Notes under the pieces: model-generated | The model's database searches: none | What the model was told of the DNA's origin: nothing | What the model saw: the letters and a program-made list of their open reading frames with translations, nothing else | Origin: a bacterium | GTDB lineage: Bacteria > B130-G9 | Direction: 5' to 3' | NCBI GenBank assembly: GCA_021160245.1 | Contig: JAGHCW010000220.1 | Location: 1 to 16,576 of the forward strand | Length of the DNA: 16,576 bases | Shown: positions 14,350-16,576 of the stretch, one piece after another | How positions within the stretch are numbered: position 1 is the first letter of the stretch | How the letters are laid out: every line of letters begins with the position of its first letter | Program-made: the position numbers and the translations under genes

Positions 14350-15285
14350 TTATTCGCCCTGGGGCCCGACAACCGGCCTCTTGGCCATCTTCACCTTCAT
14401 CTCGACTCTCTCGAGCGGGTTGTCCCTTCGATCCCTCGACACGGCGGATATCTTGTCCACAACATCCATGCCCTTGAGAACGCGCCCGAAGGCGGTGTAT
14501 TGACCGTCCAGATTCGTATGTTTGGCGAGGCAGATGAAGAACTGGCTGCCCGCGCTGTTCGGGTCTCGGGTCCTCGCCATGGAAACTACGCCGCGCTCGT
14601 GCTTGGTGCTATTGAATTCCGCTGGGATTGTGTAGCCGGGGCCACCCGTTCCGTCATTCGCTCTGTTGTCGTCCTTGGAGTTGGGGTCGCCGCCCTGAAT
14701 CATAAAGCCGGGAATCACGCGGTGGAAGGTTACTCCGTTGTAAAAGCCGCTCCTAATGAGCTTCAAGAAGTTGTCAACCGTCTTGGGAGCAACTTCAGGC
14801 AGAAGCTCGATATATATCTTGCCGAATTTCGTCTCGATCTCGACGACCTCATCTGTGATCGGCGCCAATGGCTTAACCTTCATGAGTTGTTCCTCTCCAG
14901 GGGTTTGAGCCCCTGTATTCGTTTTTTTAACGAATGGCCCTCGTTTCCCAATAGGGCGAGCTTCAGGCCTCTTATTCAATTCGGTGATCATAGTAGTCCG
15001 GGTATCCCGAGCAAGGGAACCTTCTTTCAATGCCGCTCTGGTCTCCCTCTCAAAGCGTTTGATGTCGCGCTGCATGTCTTTCTTCGGCTTCCAAGCTGGG
15101 TCTGTGGCCCCTATTTTCGTTACAGGCCTGTCCTGGATTTTTTTGGAGATGCTCTTTTTTTCTACTTTCTTTTGGTTTTGCGCTTGCTCCTCTTTAGAGC
15201 ATGAGACCATTAGCCCAAGCAACATCGTGCAGACTAGCACACATCCCAACCAGGCCAGCATGGCCTCTTTAAGCTTCCCTGTCAT
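14350..15285 (-). CDS. cyclophilin-type peptidyl-prolyl isomerase, lipoprotein
   Basis: Catalyses cis-trans isomerisation of peptide bonds before proline; here probably a periplasmic, lipid-anchored folding helper. The start at 15285 is chosen because AAGGAGA stands seven bases upstream; longer in-frame starts reach 15351 but lack a ribosome site. That gives 311 residues. A lipoprotein signal ends in LMVSC (Cys29). A charged linker follows to about 145, with Lys, Arg and Glu. The cyclophilin domain lies at about 147-305. It keeps FHRVIPGFMIQGG (187-199, catalytic Arg189), AGSQFFICLAK and DGQYTAFGRV. The usual tryptophan before LDG is replaced by Asn, which is common in bacterial forms and weakens cyclosporin binding. 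Two hairpins fall inside the linker. It lies 135 bp downstream of the permease. Confidence 0.93.
   Translation of the reverse strand: MTGKLKEAMLAWLGCVLVCTMLLGLMVSCSKEEQAQNQKKVEKKSISKKIQDRPVTKIGATDPAWKPKKDMQRDIKRFERETRAALKEGSLARDTRTTMITELNKRPEARPIGKRGPFVKKTNTGAQTPGEEQLMKVKPLAPITDEVVEIETKFGKIYIELLPEVAPKTVDNFLKLIRSGFYNGVTFHRVIPGFMIQGGDPNSKDDNRANDGTGGPGYTIPAEFNSTKHERGVVSMARTRDPNSAGSQFFICLAKHTNLDGQYTAFGRVLKGMDVVDKISAVSRDRRDNPLERVEMKVKMAKRPVVGPQGE
14898..14935. repeat. two adjacent hairpins inside the isomerase linker
   Basis: CAGGGG/CCCCTG (14898-14903, 14910-14915) and ATTCGTT/AACGAAT (14917-14923, 14929-14935) lie one base apart. Both fall within the codons for residues around 118-128 of the isomerase. 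Confidence 0.5.
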
Positions 15286-15420
15286 GTTCACTTCTCCTTT
15301 CTTCTGAATTCTTGCTCGCATTAAGCCCAACGCTCTGTCAACGGCCGACAAAGCCCAAACATGAGACCCGCTGACACCGCCGCCGGCCCCAAATCATCTT
15401 GCCGTCATACATATAACAGA

Positions 15421-16212
15421 TCAAAACATTATAGCGGTCATAAAATAATCTGATGCGATGATTAGCATTGTTGTCGAGACAACGGCCGTCGTCGTGGCCC
15501 GGCCCACTCCCTCGGCGCCGCCCTTTGCGTAATATCCTGTGAAGCAGCTTATCAGTGTGAGAATCAGCCCAAAGACTGCGGCCTTTATCAGCCCGTTAAA
15601 CAGGTCGTCAACGTCCGAAAAGAGTATCGCATTCCGAGTAAAGAGCACCGGATTGACGCGCAGCAGATAAACCGAGACGGCATATCCACCGAGAATGCCA
15701 AAAAAATTCGCAATGCCTGTCAAGATAGGAACCATAATGATGCCCGCCCATATCCGCGGCACAATCAGGTATTGGATGGGTTCGACGGCCAGCGTATGGA
15801 GGGCATCGATCTGCTCTGTGACCCTCATTGAGGCCAGTTCTGCCGCCATGCTTGATCCTGCTCTCGCAGCGACCATCATGCTCGTTAAGACCGGACCCAG
15901 CTCCCGAAACATGCCCAGCGTTACAACGATGCCGATGTATGCGCCCGCCCCAACGGGTTTCAGGCCGTGATGCGTTTGAAGAGCCAGAACCATCCCGGTA
16001 AACCCTCCGGTCAGCATGACCATTATGGCCGACTTGACCCCGATGAACTCCATTTGCTTCAAGAGATTCCTGAAGTCAAAAGGCGGAACGAACGACCAGA
16101 AGAAGAATCTCCCAAGCATGAGCAAAACGTTGCCGACAACGTCCACGCTTTTTAGAATCCGATGGCCTGCAAACTCAAATGGGAGTCGAAGGTCCTTTAA
16201 TACAGATTTCAA
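15421..16212 (-). CDS. mlaE: MlaE-family ABC transporter permease
   Basis: A 263-residue inner-membrane permease of the phospholipid-trafficking Mla type, which keeps outer-membrane lipid asymmetry together with MlaF, MlaD and MlaB. TTG start at 16212-16210, with GGGGAG eight bases upstream. Family marks are MEFIGVKSAIMVMLTGGFTG (54-73), LGMFRELGPVLTS (99-111) and the loop AGSSMAAELASMRVTEQIDAL (118-138), which contacts the ATPase. Five or six hydrophobic segments are visible, the last ending near the C-terminus. No ATPase or MCE-domain gene is adjacent in the window: downstream is the isomerase, upstream a HAD hydrolase. The family is certain; the name mlaE is used by family, since related TrgB and Ttg2 systems share it. 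Confidence 0.93.
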   Translation of the reverse strand: MKSVLKDLRLPFEFAGHRILKSVDVVGNVLLMLGRFFFWSFVPPFDFRNLLKQMEFIGVKSAIMVMLTGGFTGMVLALQTHHGLKPVGAGAYIGIVVTLGMFRELGPVLTSMMVAARAGSSMAAELASMRVTEQIDALHTLAVEPIQYLIVPRIWAGIIMVPILTGIANFFGILGGYAVSVYLLRVNPVLFTRNAILFSDVDDLFNGLIKAAVFGLILTLISCFTGYYAKGGAEGVGRATTTAVVSTTMLIIASDYFMTAIMF

Positions 16213-16377
16213 TCAGTATTCTCCCCGCTAAAGGATGATCCCGCAGATCGCCACTCCGGCCAGACCACAAGACACAAAGATGTAGTTTAGCAATGTTAGG
16301 CCGCATGGCAAATGCAAATCATGGTCCGTCGAGCCGGAATGGGCCGGCGAATGGCGCGATTTCCATACGGCGCTATC

Positions 16378-16576
16378 CTAATCGGTCACGCCGTCTGATG
16401 AATCCGGCAAAAGATCGAGCACCTCAATCAGATGAGCGATGCGAAGCCCCGGCCAGCCATCCGATGCCGTTCGGCGCGGATTGAATAGCGTGTCCTCCGG
16501 CGTCCTGATCATAACCGCCGCCATGTTCACCGCCTCGGCTCCCTCAAGCTCCTGATTCCCGCCATCCCCAACATAC
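16378..16576 (-). CDS. C-terminal end of a HAD-superfamily hydrolase
   Basis: Only the last 65 codons are in the window; the start lies beyond 16576. The piece begins with YVGDGGNQELEGAEAVNM, the conserved motif IV of HAD hydrolases: the Asp after the first Gly coordinates Mg(II), and ELEGA follows. A short tail ends at the TAG 16380-16378. HAD enzymes usually remove phosphate from small molecules; the substrate is not readable here. The gene is on the same strand as the permease, with its stop 165 bp before the permease start. Confidence 0.8.
   Translation of the reverse strand, partial: YVGDGGNQELEGAEAVNMAAVMIRTPEDTLFNPRRTASDGWPGLRIAHLIEVLDLLPDSSDGVTD

Noticed and set aside
1-16576. CRISPR arrays, tRNA, rRNA, insertion sequences
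   Set aside because: No regularly spaced repeats, no cloverleaf or rRNA-like stretch, and no transposase motifs were seen.

Overview
This window comes from a Gram-negative bacterium, most likely an uncultivated lineage. It encodes a lipopolysaccharide heptosyltransferase, an MlaE-type permease, two predicted lipoproteins with lipoboxes, and a secreted protein that looks like an outer-membrane barrel. A membrane/coiled-coil gene pair recalls proteins I associate with Planctomycetes and other PVC-like groups. The Feo iron-uptake locus with a DtxR-type regulator fits an anaerobic or microaerobic life. The sequence alone does not settle the phylum. Several genes appear to start at TTG or GTG behind good Shine-Dalgarno sequences.

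Layout. (1) 1-3282, minus strand: a tight four-gene operon read as SDR oxidoreductase, two related zinc-ribbon membrane proteins, then a heptosyltransferase cut by the window edge. (2) 3283-4900: a divergent promoter region, a frameshifted pyridoxamine-phosphate-oxidase-like gene, a palindromic intergenic element, and a small secreted protein of unknown function. (3) 4909-9035, minus strand: a four-gene operon of a membrane-anchored coiled-coil protein, a 41-residue one-helix protein, a coiled-coil protein, and a large HEAT-repeat lipoprotein. (4) 9238-13162, plus strand: an iron locus of DtxR-family regulator, feoA, feoB and a small helical protein, with two candidate operators and a strong terminator. 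feoA and feoB are separated by about 400 bp holding REP-like hairpins. (5) 13199-14188: a secreted barrel-like protein. (6) 14350-16576, minus strand: a lipoprotein cyclophilin, an MlaE permease, and the end of a HAD-type hydrolase.

The strongest candidate for an undescribed system is region 3. Its two coiled-coil proteins share one C-terminal domain. One carries its membrane helix in the same chain. The other's helix is supplied by a separate 41-residue gene overlapping by ATGA, and that helix holds an acidic residue placed like the conserved Asp of ExbD/TolR. With the HEAT lipoprotein this suggests an envelope-spanning complex. No ExbB/TolQ/MotA-like partner is present in the window.

The iron locus looks self-contained. 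A candidate operator lies in the promoter of the regulator gene, and a clearer one with perfect 7-bp arms lies in a promoter upstream of feoB. The regulator would sense Fe(II) or Mn(II) and repress uptake. All domain calls come from reading motifs and recalling families; no database search was run.
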